DNA of 64,000 nucleotides from Bufo bufo. Its lineage: Eukaryota > Chordata > Amphibia > Anura > Bufonidae. The notes beneath the pieces are model-generated. The model saw nothing but the letters and a program-made list of their open reading frames with translations. It was not told the origin of the DNA and searched no databases. Below, piece by piece: positions 31,867 to 44,100 of the stretch (position 1 is its first letter; each line of letters opens with the position of its first letter). The translations under genes and the position numbers were made by a program. The stretch is from positions 593,613,793 through 593,677,792 of the forward strand of contig NC_053390.1 in NCBI RefSeq assembly GCF_905171765.1. Reading direction: 5' to 3'.

Positions 31867-34800
31867 TCAAGTTGTGCTAAACACACTTTCAGACAATACA
31901 CTGGCTGCAGGGCAGGCCAGCACCCCCAAAGCATAATGGGCAAGCTCAGGCCATGGATCCAATTTGGAGACCCAGAAGTTGAAGGGGGCAGACCCGTCAT
32001 TCAGTACGTGTAGGCGTGTGCACACATACTGCTCCACTATGTTGCTGAAATGCTGCCTCCTGCTAAGACATTCCATATCAGCTGGTGGTGCTGGTTGTTG
32101 TGGCGTGCTGACAAAGCTTTTCCACATTTCGGCCATGCTAACTCTGCCTTTTGAGGTGCTGGTGGTGCCCCAGCTGCGTTGGGGACCTCTTCCTCTGCCT
32201 TCGCCTTGTGCTTCCACTGTGCCCCCGCTGGCAAGTGGGAATTCTACCAGCAGCGTGTCTACCAGCGTGCGCTTGTACTCGTGCATCTTACGATCACGCT
32301 CAAGTAACAGAATTAAGGACGATCGTTGCAGAGACACTGCAGTATGTAATTGCTCATGTGTGCTAGGCTGCCCAAAGGGAATGAAAAGCTGTCCTCTGTG
32401 GGAGGTGTATCGTCTGTGTCTTCTGTATTCCCCAGCCATGCACCAGTGATGGCCATGAGCTGGTTTGGGTGCCACCCTGCTGTGAACACCGTTCCTCTTC
32501 CTCCATCTCCTCCTCCTTATATTCCACCTCGTTATCCTCCAGAACTGTTTTCTGGCTGGACAATTGTGTACCTGGTGTTTGTGGGTGCAGGAACCCACCC
32601 TCAGAGCCACTTGTGAATGACTAGCCGGAAACCCTATGAAATGATCCCTCTTCCTCCTCCTCCTGTGCCACATCCTCTTCCATCATCGCCAGCAGCATTT
32701 TTTCAAGGAGGCACAGATGTGGGATAGTAACGCTGAGAACGGCGTTATAGGCACTGGCCATGTTGGATGAGTACTTTAAAACAGCGCAACAAGGAACACA
32801 GGTCTCGCATGGAGGCCCAGTCATTAGTGGTGAAGTGGTGCTGTTCCGCAGAGCGACTCACCCGTGCGTGCTGCAGCTGAAACTCCACTATCGCCTGCTG
32901 CTGCTCGCACAGTCTGGCCAGCATGTGCAAGGTGGAGTTCCACCTTGTGGGCACATCGCATATGAGGCGGTGAGCGGGAAGGCCGAAGTTACGCTGCAGC
33001 ACTGACAGGCGAGCAGCAGCAGGGTGAGAACGCCGAAAGCAAGCACAGAAGGCCCGCACTTTCTGCAGCAGCTCTGACATATCGGGGTAATTTTTAAGGA
33101 ACCTCTGCACCACCAAAATCAGCACATGCACCAGGCAAGGGATGTGTGTCAAACCGGCTAGTCCCCGAGCTGCTAGGAGATTTCACCCATTATCGCACAC
33201 CATCAGGCTGGGCTTGAGACTCACTGGCACCAACCAATCATCGGTCTGCTGTCTAAAGCCCGTCCACAGCTCCTCCTCACTGTGCGGTTTGTCCCACAAA
33301 CAGATAAGTTTTAAAACTGCCTGCTGTCGTTTACCCCTGGCTGTGCTGAAGTTGGTGGTGAAGGTGTTACGCTGACCGGATGAAGAGCCGGTAGAGGGTG
33401 AGGAAGCGGAGTAGGAGGAGGAAGCAACAGGAGGCAAAGAGAAGCGCCCTGCAATCCTCGGTGGTGGAACGACATGTGCCAAACTGCTATCCACCTCCAG
33501 CCCAGCCGCACTGTATTTACCCAGTGTGCTGTTAGGGAGATATAACGTTTCTGACCGTGCTTACTGGTCCACGTCTCCGTAGTTAGGTGGACCTTGCCAC
33601 AGATGGCGTTGCGCAGTGCTCACCTGATTTTGTCCCCCACTTGGTTGTGCAGGGAAGGGATGGCTCGTCTGGAAAAGTAGTGGCTGCTGGGCACGATGTA
33701 CTGTGGGACAGCCACCGCCATAAGGCTTTTAAAACTCTCTCTCTCCACCAGACAGAATGACAGCATTTCAAAGGACATTAATTTTGAAATACTGGCATTC
33801 AGGGCCAGGGATCACGGGAGGGTAGGGGGGTACTTCCTCTTCCGCTCCAGTGTTTGGGAGATGGAGAGCTGAACGCTTCCGTGGGACATTGTGGAGATGC
33901 TTGATCCAGGCGGTGGTGTTGCTGGCAGATCCTCTGTTTGCGGGGTGGCAAGTGGCACTGTCACTCCAGAGGTGAATGAAGAGGCTGAGACTGCAGCAGT
34001 AGAGGAAGCAGGAGGAGCCAGAGACCTTTCTTGGTTTTTGAGGTGTCTACTCCACTGCAGCTCGTGCTTTGCATTTAAATGCCTGGTCATGCAGGTTGTG
34101 CTCAGGTTGAGAACGTTTATGCCTCGCTTCAGGCTCTGATTGCACAGCGTGCAGCATGCAAACCACTCGTGTCTTGTCGTCAGCACATTGTCTGAAGAAT
34201 TGCCACACGAGGGAACTCCTTGGAGCTGGCCTTGGTGTGCTTGGACCCTTGCTGTGTTGGGCAGTAGCAGGCGTACTGTCTAGGGGACGGCCGCTCCGCT
34301 TTTGCACCCTGCTCCTTCTTCTGCTGTGCTGGTGGCTCTGTGCGACCACCGCCTTTTCCTGCGAACTACACAGGTCACTCGCAAGACCTTGATTCCATGT
34401 GGGGTTGAGGACCTCATCGTCCTACACATCATCTTCCACCCAGTCTTCACCCCTGCCCTCCTTGTCAGTCTGCACACTTTCGAAAGCCCCAGCAGTTGGC
34501 ACCTGTGTTTCGTCATTATCCGAGACGTGCTGCGATGGTCCTCCCATGTACTCATCTTGAAAGATAAATGGTTGGGCATCGGTGCACTCAATCTCTTCCA
34601 CTTCTGGGGCAGAGATAGGTGGATGACCCTAGGAAACCCTGCTAACAGAGTCATCAAAAAGCAGAAGTGACTGGTGCATGACTTGGGGCCCAGACTGCTT
34701 GGCTGATTTGCAAGGGGGTGAGGTGAAAAACTCATGGACATCAGCTGCAGGTGCCAACTGTGGTCTTTCAGCAGGAGACTGGGTGGGAGACAATGTGAAG

Positions 34801-35045
34801 GAACTGGAGGCACTGTCAGCAACCCAATCTACTATCGCCTGAACTTGTTCAGGCCTCACCATTCGTAGAGCCGCATTAGGCACGACCAAATACTGCTGCA
34901 GGTTCTGTCGACTACTCGCACCTGAGGAAGGGGTTTCACTTGTGCATGTAGCTGGCACAGATCGACCACGTCCTCTCCCTGCAACAGGAGCTCCACTAGC
35001 AGCACGACGACCTGGGCCCCATCCCTTTTTTGACGCTCTCCTCAT
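31867..35045 (-). pseudogene. hAT transposase, several frameshifts
   Basis: The N terminus at 35045 reads MRRASKKGWGPGRRAASG, followed by the AALRMVRPEQVQAIVDWVADS region. A BED finger lies near 34160-34060: WFACCTLCNQSLKRG, then CMTRHLNAKHE. The core continues with LMVCDNG near 33200, MTHIPCLVHVLILVVQRFL (33150) and LICDVPTRWNSTLHMLARL (32975; an intact TRWNS box). The C-terminal region has FNFWVSKLDPWPELAHYAL and LACPAASVLSESVFS (about 31970-31870), where the family's SER-x-FS has SES. Frame changes occur at about 34640, 34290, 34050, 33800, 33490, 32740 and 31870. Known role: excision and insertion of its own element. Confidence 0.85.
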
Positions 35046-35079
35046 ATTTCTAAAATTTAGGAACTTGCCCTAAATGGGT

Positions 35080-35684
35080 GTTTAATTAATAGCAGAATAG
35101 AGCAAAAGTATTTAAAGGTTGTATCTCACACGTACAGATGCAGACTAGGCCGCAATTTAAGTTTTTTGCCCAAAATGGGTGTTTGTTTAATAACAGAATA
35201 TGACAGCAGTATATAGCCCTTGAATTTCACACGAGCTGATGCAGCAAGGGCTGTAAAATTGCGTATTTTGCCCAAAAAGGGTGTTTTATTAATAGAAGAA
35301 TATAACCACAGTATCTAGAGTGTGTATCTCAGACGTACAGATCCAGACTAGGCCTCAATTTAAGTTTTTTGCCCAAAATAGTTGTTTTTTTAATTACTAA
35401 ATAGAACCACAGTATGTAAAGGGTGTATCTCACACGTACAGATGTAGACTAGGCCGCAATTAAAGTATTTTGCCCAAAATGGGTGTTTGTTTAATAACAG
35501 AATATGACAGCAGTATAAAACCCTTGAATTTCACACGTGCTGATGCAGCAAGGGCTGTAAAATTGTGTATTTTGCCCAAAAAGGGTGTTTTATTAATAGA
35601 AGAATATAACCACCGTATCTAAAGTGTGTATCTCACACGTACAGAACCAGACTAGGAAGCAATTTAAGTTTTTTGCCCAAAATG

Positions 35685-35715
<31 letters not shown>

Positions 35716-36130
35716 AAATAGAACCACAGTATGTAAAAGGGTGTATCTCACACATACAGATCCAGACTAGGCCGCAATTTAAGTTTTTTGGCCAAAATCG
35801 CAGTTTTTCAAATAACAGAATAGAACCACAGTGTGTAAAGGGTGTATCTCACACGTACAGATGTAGAATCGGCCGCAATTAAAGTTTTTTTTTTACCCAA
35901 AATGGGTGTTTGTTTAATAACAGAATATGACAAAAGTATATAACCCTTGAATTTCACACTTGCAGATGCAGCTAGGGCTGTAAAATTGTTTATTTTGCCC
36001 AAAAAGGGTGTTTTTAAAAACCCAGAAAATTATAGTTGTATTTCTAGCTTAAACTGCACACTGACTAATCCTGCAAAGGCACCAGATGTTGGATATTGCC
36101 AAAAATTGGTGTTTTTTCAAAGCCAGATTA
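35080..36130 (-). repeat. hAT 5'-side tandem repeats (~120-190 bp, about 7 copies)
   Basis: TTTTGCCCAAAATGGGTGTTT, TAACAGAATA and GTATCTCACACGTACAGATG-like phrases recur (for example near 35165, 35275, 35375, 35470, 35575, 35685 and 35900), in two alternating subtypes, one with GTATCTCACACG and one with AATTTCACACGTGC. They lie between the transposase start and the right terminus. Confidence 0.88.
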
Positions 36131-36801
36131 TTATTGCAGTATTTCAAGCTTTGATTTCAATGTCACAAAAGCACAGATGCAGTGCTTGTGCACTGAGCTT
36201 GCATAAAATGGCCGCGGCCGCCCACCTAGCTAACAGACGGATAAAAGTTATTTTCCTCTGTCACTGGGCTCAGGGCAGGGTAAAAAGATTGTGCACTGCA
36301 CCCACACAACTATATCTATGTAGATCGCTGAGTTCATTTGGAGTTCTGATAACAGATTGTGTCCTATTCTCTCCCTCACAGCAGCAGCATCATCCTCTCC
36401 CTATACTAAGCACAGCAGAGTGACGTGCAGCGCTATGTGACTCCTGCTTATGTAGGGGCTGGGTCACATGCTGCACTGGCCAATCACAGCAATGCCATTA
36501 GTAGGCATGGCTGTGATGGCTTCCAAGGTCACACAGTAAAACGCTTGTTGATTGGCTGCTCTGCAGCCTTTCAAAAAGCGCTAAGAAATCGCCAAACACC
36601 GAACCGAAACCCGAACTTTTACTGAAATGTTCGGGTTCGGGTCCGGGTTCCAAAAATCCTAAAGTTTGGTACGAACCTGAACTTTACAGCTCGGGTTCGC
36701 TCAACCCTATCTGACATTTTGTGTACTTTATTTGCGCATACACTTGCAAAACCTTCGCTACTGTATGTGTGACATATTTGCAAGCATATATACCATTTAA
36801 T

Positions 36802-38363
36802 ATGCGCAAGGCGAGCAGTAAGGGATGGGGAAGTGGCTGTGCTGCTGATGGTGCACGAAGGCCGTGGCCCTGGGTGCGGTGAAACTGTGCCTGCTGCCAG
36901 AGCACTAGAAACACACATCCACGATACCTAGCTTCATATCCCAGTTTTCAGGGCGGCGCAGGACACCACTCTTGAAGTCAGACCGGTTGCGACCAGGTGG
37001 TCAGTTGGATTGCAACAGATAATACTTCCAGTTGGTTAAGCACCACCCTGTCTTTCACAAAGTCCAGTCTCAGTAGTCAAGAGTCTGGTCAACAGAATCC
37101 TCACCCTGATACTACTTCCTCCCACCATGGAGAGTCTTGGCAAAGAAGTGATCCCACACTCGGATATTCCGAGGAGCTCTTTTCAGCGCCATTCCTTGAT
37201 TTGGCCCTCTCGCCAAGGCTGCTTGAAGAGGGACATGAGGAGATCTTGTGCCCTGATTCCCAAACTCTTGAGCATCCACAGTCACAAGAAGATGATGGTG
37301 GTGAACGGCAATTAGTGTTTAACGAGGTGGATGATGAGGATGTCAATAACTGAGGTTGTTGTTAGGTCAACAAGTCAGGAGGATAACCAGAGTGAGGAAG
37401 TGGAACAGGAGGTGCTGGACTATGAAGTCACTAACCCAACCTGGGAAGGTGGCAAGCCGTCCGAGGACAGCAGTACAGAGGGGGAGGGATCCGCAGCACC
37501 GCAACATGCTGAAAGCGGCAGTGGGGTGGCAAAAGGGAGAATGCAGGCCACACCAAACGAGTGGGCATTGATGTCTGACCTCTGTGAGGTTTTATGCAAC
37601 TTTGAGGAATCAAAACAGATGGTGAGCGGTGATAACGCTATTATTAGCGTAACCATTCCACTTCTGTGTCTACTCAAATGCTCGCTGATCACAATTAAGG
37701 AGGACACTTTGCATGTGGAAGAGGTGGGAATGGAGGAAGACAGTACACGGGGCGATAGCCAGACCACCCTTAGTTCATCTCAGCGCGAATTGGATGATGA
37801 TGAGGAGGAGGAGCAGTAGACGGTTGCCTCCGTTACAGAGGGTAGTACCCATGGAAGTTTAATTCCATCTGTTCAGTGTGGATGGGTAGAAGAGGAGGAA
37901 AAGGATGAGGAGATTGAGAGTCATCCTCCTGATGATGACAGCGAAGTCTTGTCTATTGGGACACATGGCTGACTTTATGTTAGGCTGCCTTTCCCGTGAC
38001 CCTCGCATTGTACACATTTTGGCCAACACCGATTACTGGTTGTTCACCCTTCTCAACCCCTACTACAAGGATACATTCTCATCTCTCATTCCTGTGGGGG
38101 ATAGGATCAGCAAAATTGTGCAATACCAGAAGGTCCTTGTGGAAAAATTGCTCCAAAAATTTCCAGCTGGCAACGCTGGCTGCAGAGTACGTAGTTCCTT
38201 GGCCACCTGAAGAGGGGAGATGAGGGGAATACACAGCAGTTCCAACAGAGGCAGGGCAACACTTTTATGACACCCCACCAGCACCCTAAACCTGATGCAC
38301 GGCCTAGTGTCACAAGGAGGGAAACATTTTAGAAGATGGTGAAGGAGTACGTAGCAGACCGTA
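36802..38363 (+). pseudogene. hAT transposase, N-terminal and central parts (internally deleted)
   Basis: MRKASSKGWGSG at 36802 is followed by stops. The acidic region (36997-37353) has SEELFSAPFLDLALS. After 37340 comes another acidic stretch, then at about 37545 the reading jumps to MQATPNEWALMSDLCEVL. In the related minus-strand copy the matching WASMRDLCSLLRCFKVL lies well after the TRWNS box, so the BED finger, the first two catalytic acids and the TRWNS box are deleted here. MLGCLSRDPRIVHI (37975) and VKEYVADR (38340) follow, where the gypsy element cuts in. Confidence 0.82.
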
Positions 38364-38544
38364 TGTCACGGATGATATTGCAGATAGCTGGAAGTTATGG
38401 TTAAACATCCGACTGGCTTGATCCCAAACAAAGGAGCATAAAGGTGACCCCTGGAAAACCCTAAGAGCTCACCCTGACTGCTAAGCTCATACAAAGGTCT
38501 GAGAGGTAGACGATTGCATGCCCTCGTACCTAGACTGTGTGACA
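38364..38544 (-). repeat. Gypsy LTR (3' LTR in element orientation)
   Basis: It shares about 100 bases with 47814-47913, from GGATGATATTGCAGATAGCT to GGTGACCCCTGGAAAA. The inner boundary TGTGACA at 38544 is inferred from the TGTCA/TGACA symmetry. Confidence 0.7.
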
Positions 38545-38862
38545 CCTAAAAACCCTATAATAGTGAGGGGACACGACCACCGGCTCCCTGCACTTAATAC
38601 GGAGGGAGTCAGGGTCACCTAGAATCAAGCCAGCAAGTAAACACAATACAAGAAAGGACTTATCTGAACAAGCAGGAGGAAAAATCTACCCCCTTTTTAG
38701 TCATATCAGTGAGTGGCTTAACAACAGAGGAATAATTCAAAATGAACTTTCTGTGAAAAATACCCTGGGGGGGGGCACTTGAAGTGAATGGACGTGTGAA
38801 GGACGGCTCTCCTGCTTGCATAACCCTCACAGCACCATATCTTTAGCCCACTGGAACCCAAA

Positions 38863-39948
38863 ATGGTTAAAATCGGGGGCCAAAATCCCACAGACCAACC
38901 GAGTACCAATCGCTCCCAGAACCAGGCCGGAGAGATGGAGAGATATGTTAAGAAGACAGCCGCTGCGACAGTGAGCCGCGAATCTAAGATGGCGCCCGGC
39001 ACACCACGCTCAGTACACAAGCTACCAGCAGCGTCCGGCGGGGACAAGGTAGGAGAGGACCCCAGCGATGCAGATTGCTTGCCCATATCTAGAACCTTCC
39101 TAAAGGAGGCCTTGGCAGAAGCACTGGGTCCCCTCAGTATGGATATCTCCTTAATAAAAGAAGATGTCAGGCACATAGGCAGAAGAGTGGAGGCTTTGGA
39201 GGAATCACAGGCCGCAATCCTACAACACCAATCGGAAGTCTCATCATGCCTGTCCCTAGCTCAATGCCATATTAATTCCCTATATACAGCCATGGAGGAT
39301 CAAGAAAACAGGAGCAGGCGTAACAACTTACGCTTTAGAGGCATTCCGGAATCTATCTCGTCCATGGACATTCCTGAAACAATAATTCAGATATGCCTGA
39401 AAATCCTGGGGCCAGAATCAGCACATGAAGTCCTGCTTGAAAGAGCCCATAGAGCTCTCAGGCCAAAACCGCAAGCGAATGAGCCCCCCAGGGACGTCAT
39501 ATGTAAGTTTTTACACTTCCCTGTAAAGGAGGCCATACTGGCTAATGCTAGGAACTCTAGCTCCGTTGAGTGGGAAGAAAATACTATTACCATATTCCAA
39601 GACCTGGCACAGTCAACTCTTAAAAAACGCAAAGCCCTGAGACCCCTTACAGAATGGCTGCGACAGCACAGAATTATATACAGATGGACTTTCCCATTTG
39701 GAATATCGTTCCTGCATGATGGTCGACGCGTCCACATCTCTTCCTTTGCTGACCTGGATAAAGCCTACGACCTTCTTCAAACTGCTCCATTGCCTATTGA
39801 GAACTGGGACGTTGCCCAAAATCTGAGCTCTCTACCTAAACTCCCTCAGGTGACCCCCTGGGAATCTTTGGGTACTCCAAAACCCCAAAGAAATAAAAGG
39901 GGAAACTCCTTCTCTACTCCCAGACGCCTGAACATGGTGGAGAAGTAA
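38863..39948 (+). CDS. L1 ORF1 protein (RNA-binding chaperone)
   Basis: An intact 361-residue frame. Residues ~1-85 are basic and low in structure; ~90-145 form a coiled coil (SLIKEDVRHIGRRVEALEES onward), which mediates trimerisation in the family. Residues ~146-250 carry the RNA-recognition fold, with DQENRSRRNNLRFRGIPE, the signature of L1 ORF1 proteins. The C-terminal domain (~250-330) includes LRQHRIIYRWTFPFGISF. The known role is to bind the LINE RNA in a ribonucleoprotein with ORF2. The start is about 108 bases after the element's 5' end, so the 5' UTR is very short. The length is close to that of vertebrate ORF1p. Confidence 0.92.
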   Translation: MVKIGGQNPTDQPSTNRSQNQAGEMERYVKKTAAATVSRESKMAPGTPRSVHKLPAASGGDKVGEDPSDADCLPISRTFLKEALAEALGPLSMDISLIKEDVRHIGRRVEALEESQAAILQHQSEVSSCLSLAQCHINSLYTAMEDQENRSRRNNLRFRGIPESISSMDIPETIIQICLKILGPESAHEVLLERAHRALRPKPQANEPPRDVICKFLHFPVKEAILANARNSSSVEWEENTITIFQDLAQSTLKKRKALRPLTEWLRQHRIIYRWTFPFGISFLHDGRRVHISSFADLDKAYDLLQTAPLPIENWDVAQNLSSLPKLPQVTPWESLGTPKPQRNKRGNSFSTPRRLNMVEK

Positions 39949-39957
39949 AATGTTTTG

Positions 39958-40650
39958 CTCCCCTTAGATCTAGGTGGACTTTATACGGCATTATGGGAGA
40001 TGTACAGATTTCAAGCTAATGTTAGATTGTTTTTCCATGTGACGACTCTTTGTATACTGGACGGAGGGCCGAATGTCCATTGCTCTCTGCCCAGTATATG
40101 ACGATGAAACAGTAGGGATCTTTTTCATGAATTTCCCATCTGTTATAAGATCAATTCAGTCACATAGCTAAATACCAAGTTCAGCCTACTTTCAGTATAT
40201 ATGTGCAATCCCTTATAATGGTTGCAATGCAAGGCACTCAAAACTGCCCGTCACTATCTTATAATAATCCACTTTATCTTCTCCTCTAAGTAAAGTGTTC
40301 TGTCCTTCTTGGATTTAGGTGGACCCTGTTCGGTAGTGTGGGAGACGTACAGATTTTTAGCTAAAGCTACATTATTTTCCATTTGATGACTCCTTGTGTG
40401 CTGGTCGGAGAGCTGAGCGTACATTGCTCTCTGCCCGGCATATGACGATGAATCAGTAGGGATCTTTCTCATGAATTTCCCATCTGTCATAAGGTTAGCT
40501 CAGTCTTATAGCTAAATATTAAGATCAGGTTACTTCGAATATATATTTGTACGCTCCCTTACTATGGTAGCAGTGCAAGACATTCAAAGCTATCCGCCAG
40601 TATCTTATAATACTCCACTTTGTCCTCTCCTCTAACTGCTGAGTCTGTTT
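39958..40650 (+). repeat. Tandem duplication between L1 ORF1 and ORF2 (~346 bp x 2)
   Basis: 39963-40304 and 40311-40650 align from GGTGGACYYT..GGGAGAYGTACAGATTT to ATCTTATAATAMTCCACTTT, diverged by many substitutions. Landmarks such as TATGACGATGAA and TCATGAATTTCCCATCTGT occur once in each copy. The inter-ORF gap is 1.2 kb, long for an L1. Confidence 0.88.
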
Positions 40651-41167
40651 TTCTTCCACATGCTCCATGTTTCTCACACGATTCTTTCTCAATGAAAAAA
40701 ATCATAAGAGTTGGCTGTTAAACCTTGTAGATCCCCTGATTGTAACACTGATATTATGTTAATATCACCAGTATCAAAATGTTCCAGTTTAATTGGTACT
40801 ACAGAGGGTAGTGCTTATGGGTACTTTACCCTCCCCCCCCCTGCATGTTGCCTAGGAAAAAAGGCACAATTGATATGTTCTACCGGGTTTGGATGATGTT
40901 TATTCATCCCTTACCTCCACTTATTGTTTTATTTTGTGTTTCTAACTGTTATTGTTTTGACAGGTACTATGAAAGCTGCCAAATACTCATTCAAATGAAC
41001 ATAAGGATGTCTTCATGGATTCAGGGCCCAAAATCTGAGATTCCTCCCTCTGTCTGGATGCTGGTGGGCTTCTCTCGTGGCCGCACTCCCTCCTCCAATT
41101 TGCTCCTGGTTGGTCAGATTTTCTTTGCTATTACATCCAGAACCCCTCCCCCTCTCCTTGTTGAGAC

Positions 41168-44100
41168 ATGGTGGATTTTAAACTAGTCTCTTTCAATGTC
41201 AAGGGGATGAGGTCCCCCTCCAAGAGATACCAGATTTTCTCTCTCTTACACAAGGAGAGGTGTTCTGTGATCTTTTTGCAGGAGACACATTTTAAACATG
41301 GGAGCTACCCTAACCTTTCCCACTCCAAATATCCGAGCTGGTATCACTGTGGTGCTGGGGGTGCGGTCTCGAGGGTAGGGGGTTCCCCTTTCAGTATAAA
41401 TCGCATGTTCAAGACCCGGAAGGCCGATATCTAATCCTCATAGGCCAAATAGGGCAATCCATCTTTACCTTTGCTAACCTATACGCCCCAAATGTAGACC
41501 AAAACAACTGGCTCACCCCAGTAATTTCTCTTATAGAAAAACACAGAGAAGGGTTTCTGATCATGGCAGGCGACTTTAATGTGACTTTAAATCCCTCATT
41601 AGACACCTCCTCTAAAAAATCCCCGATATCAACAAAAACTCTTAGTCTGATACACACGAAACTTCACAACCTGGGAGTCTTAGATGTCTGGAGATGTCAT
41701 AATCCTGATGCGATTGATTATTCCTTTTATTCCCCTGCTAACAAATCTTATAGTAGAATTGACTACATTTTAATCCCAAAAGAAAAATTACAATTCTGCT
41801 CATTCCCAAAAATTGGAAACATTACTCTATCCGATCATGCCCCAATCTTTTGTGATATCCGCTCAGACCAGAAAACCAACAGACAAACTAACTGGAGGTT
41901 CAATGAGTCCCTTTTAAACAATGCAAAACATACTGCTCTTATCTCCTCTTACCTTGAGGAATACTTTCTTATAAACGCTACGCCTGAGATTTCTCCTCAA
42001 ACCCTCTGGGACGCTCATAAGGCGTATGTTAGAGGCAGACTGATTGGTCTCTGCTCCTTCCTGAAAAGGGAATCAGAGAAAAAACTTAATGACTTGCTAT
42101 AAAAAATCCACTTAGCAGAAAAGGTCCACAAACAATCCATGTCAGATTTACATCTAGCAGAACTTTCTTCCCTTAGAACTCAGCTAAAAAATCTTTTAAA
42201 CGAGCGCTCAGCCAAACTTTTTCTGTCAATACAACAGAAAATTTTTGCCCACGGCAATAAAGCCTCCAGATACGTCATGAACCGCATCAAACAAAGGAGA
42301 AGTTCCCGGTATGTTCAATCCCTCAGGTCTCAACAGGGTAACCTTTTATTCAAAGCGGAGGATATAGCAGATCAATTCAGGATATTCTACAACTCCCTAT
42401 ACAACCTAAAAATCCCAGATCCACCAGATCCCTCTACTTCTAGAGAAACCAACATTAAGGGCTCATTCAGACGGCCGTATGCTGTCCGCAAAAATACTGA
42501 ATGCTATCCGTTTTTTTGCGGATCCGCAAAAAAAATGAAACATGTCCTATACTTGTCCGTGAAAATCAGGACATGGCCCCATTGAAGTCTATGGGTCCGC
42601 AAAAATACTGAATGCTATCCGTTTTTTTGCAGATCCGTTTTTTTGTGGATCCGCAAAAAAACGGATAGCATTCAGTATTTTTGCGGACAGCATACGGCCG
42701 TCTGAATGAGCCCTAACTCTTTTCTTGACACACTTGACCTCCCAACCTTAACCTTAAAACAACGGGATTCCCTGGCCAGGCCTTTCACTACCCTGGAATT
42801 AGAAGCCGCCATTAAATCTACCCCCAGAGGTAAATGTCCAGGCCCGGATGGTCTCCCTATATCATACTTTTTTGCTTTCAAAACCATACTCCTACCACAT
42901 CTGCTCCCTGTCTGCAACTTAGCCATGTCCAATTTACCACTTTCACATGATATGACTAGAGCCACTATAACAATAATACCCAAGGAAGGCAAAGACCATA
43001 CATTATGCTCCAATTATCGTCCAATCTCTCTCCTCAATGTAGACCTTAAACTTATAGCTAAGATGCTAGCCACTAGGCTACAAAGCTTCTTACCCAAACT
43101 GATCCATCCAGACCAGGTAGGTTTCGTAAAAGGGAGAGAGGGGAAGGATAATACCACAAAAATATTAGACTCCTTGTTTTATGCTTCTCATAAACATGTT
43201 CCCTTGGTCCTGATTGGCACGGACGCCGAGAAAGCATTTGATAGAGTAGACTGGCTATATATTAGACTAACTTTGTCGAAATTTCAGCTCCCAGAGTCAT
43301 ATATCAATGCAGTTTTTGCAATGTACACGTGCTCCTCGGCGTCCGTGTCGGTCAATGGAATACTATCATCCAGTTTTTCCATAAGAAATGGGACGAGGCA
43401 AGGGTGCCCCCTTTCCCCCCTTTTATTCGTACTTGTGATGGAATCCCTTCTACAAGCCCTTAGACAAAACAGTGATATTAGTGGTCTGAAAATAGGTTCT
43501 CGAGAATATAAATTAGCAGCATTCGCTGATGACTTATTGATCACCACTACTAATCCGCACAAATCCATGCCCAAGATCCTGTCGACACTTAACCTTTTTG
43601 GATCCTTATCAAACTTTAAAATTAATCCTTCAAAGTCCCAGGTCCTTCATATAGGCCTCTCGCCCGCTAGTGTCTCTTCTCTCAAAGTAAACTCCCCATT
43701 CAATTGGCAAACCCAACAATTAACCTACTTGGGGGTCAAACTCTCTCCACATTTACCTGATTTATTTCGATTAAACTACATGCCCCTTTTAATGGCTATG
43801 CAGACACAGATGAATTCCCTAGACTCTCAATACCTTTCCTGGTTTGGTAGAAAAAACATTTTCATGTTTCTGATCATGCCCAAACTCACATACCTGATGC
43901 AGGTCCTACCCATAGAAATACCCAAATCATATTTCACCTCTCTTAATAAATACATACGCAAATTTATATGGCAAGGTAAAAGTCCTCGCATCTCCTTTGA
44001 CACTTTGACCAAACCCAGAGCTTCGGGTGGTATTGGTCTCCCTGATCCGGAGACTTATATGAACGCTATCCAACTATCCAGAATTATAGACTTAATTAGG

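Larger units (their letters stand above)
31382..36709 (-). mobile_element. hAT element, minus strand (5.3 kb)
   Basis: Ends TAGAGTTGAGCGGACACC (left) and the reverse complement of TAGGGTTGAGCGAACCCGAG (right) form imperfect terminal repeats. The flanks ATTATAAT and TCTGACAT do not match as a duplication. The transposase gene runs right to left (35045 to about 31867), with a long 5' side built of tandem repeats. To its right another hAT of the same family begins only 93 bases away with its transposase start, which suggests this element landed in that element's 5' region. Confidence 0.8.
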
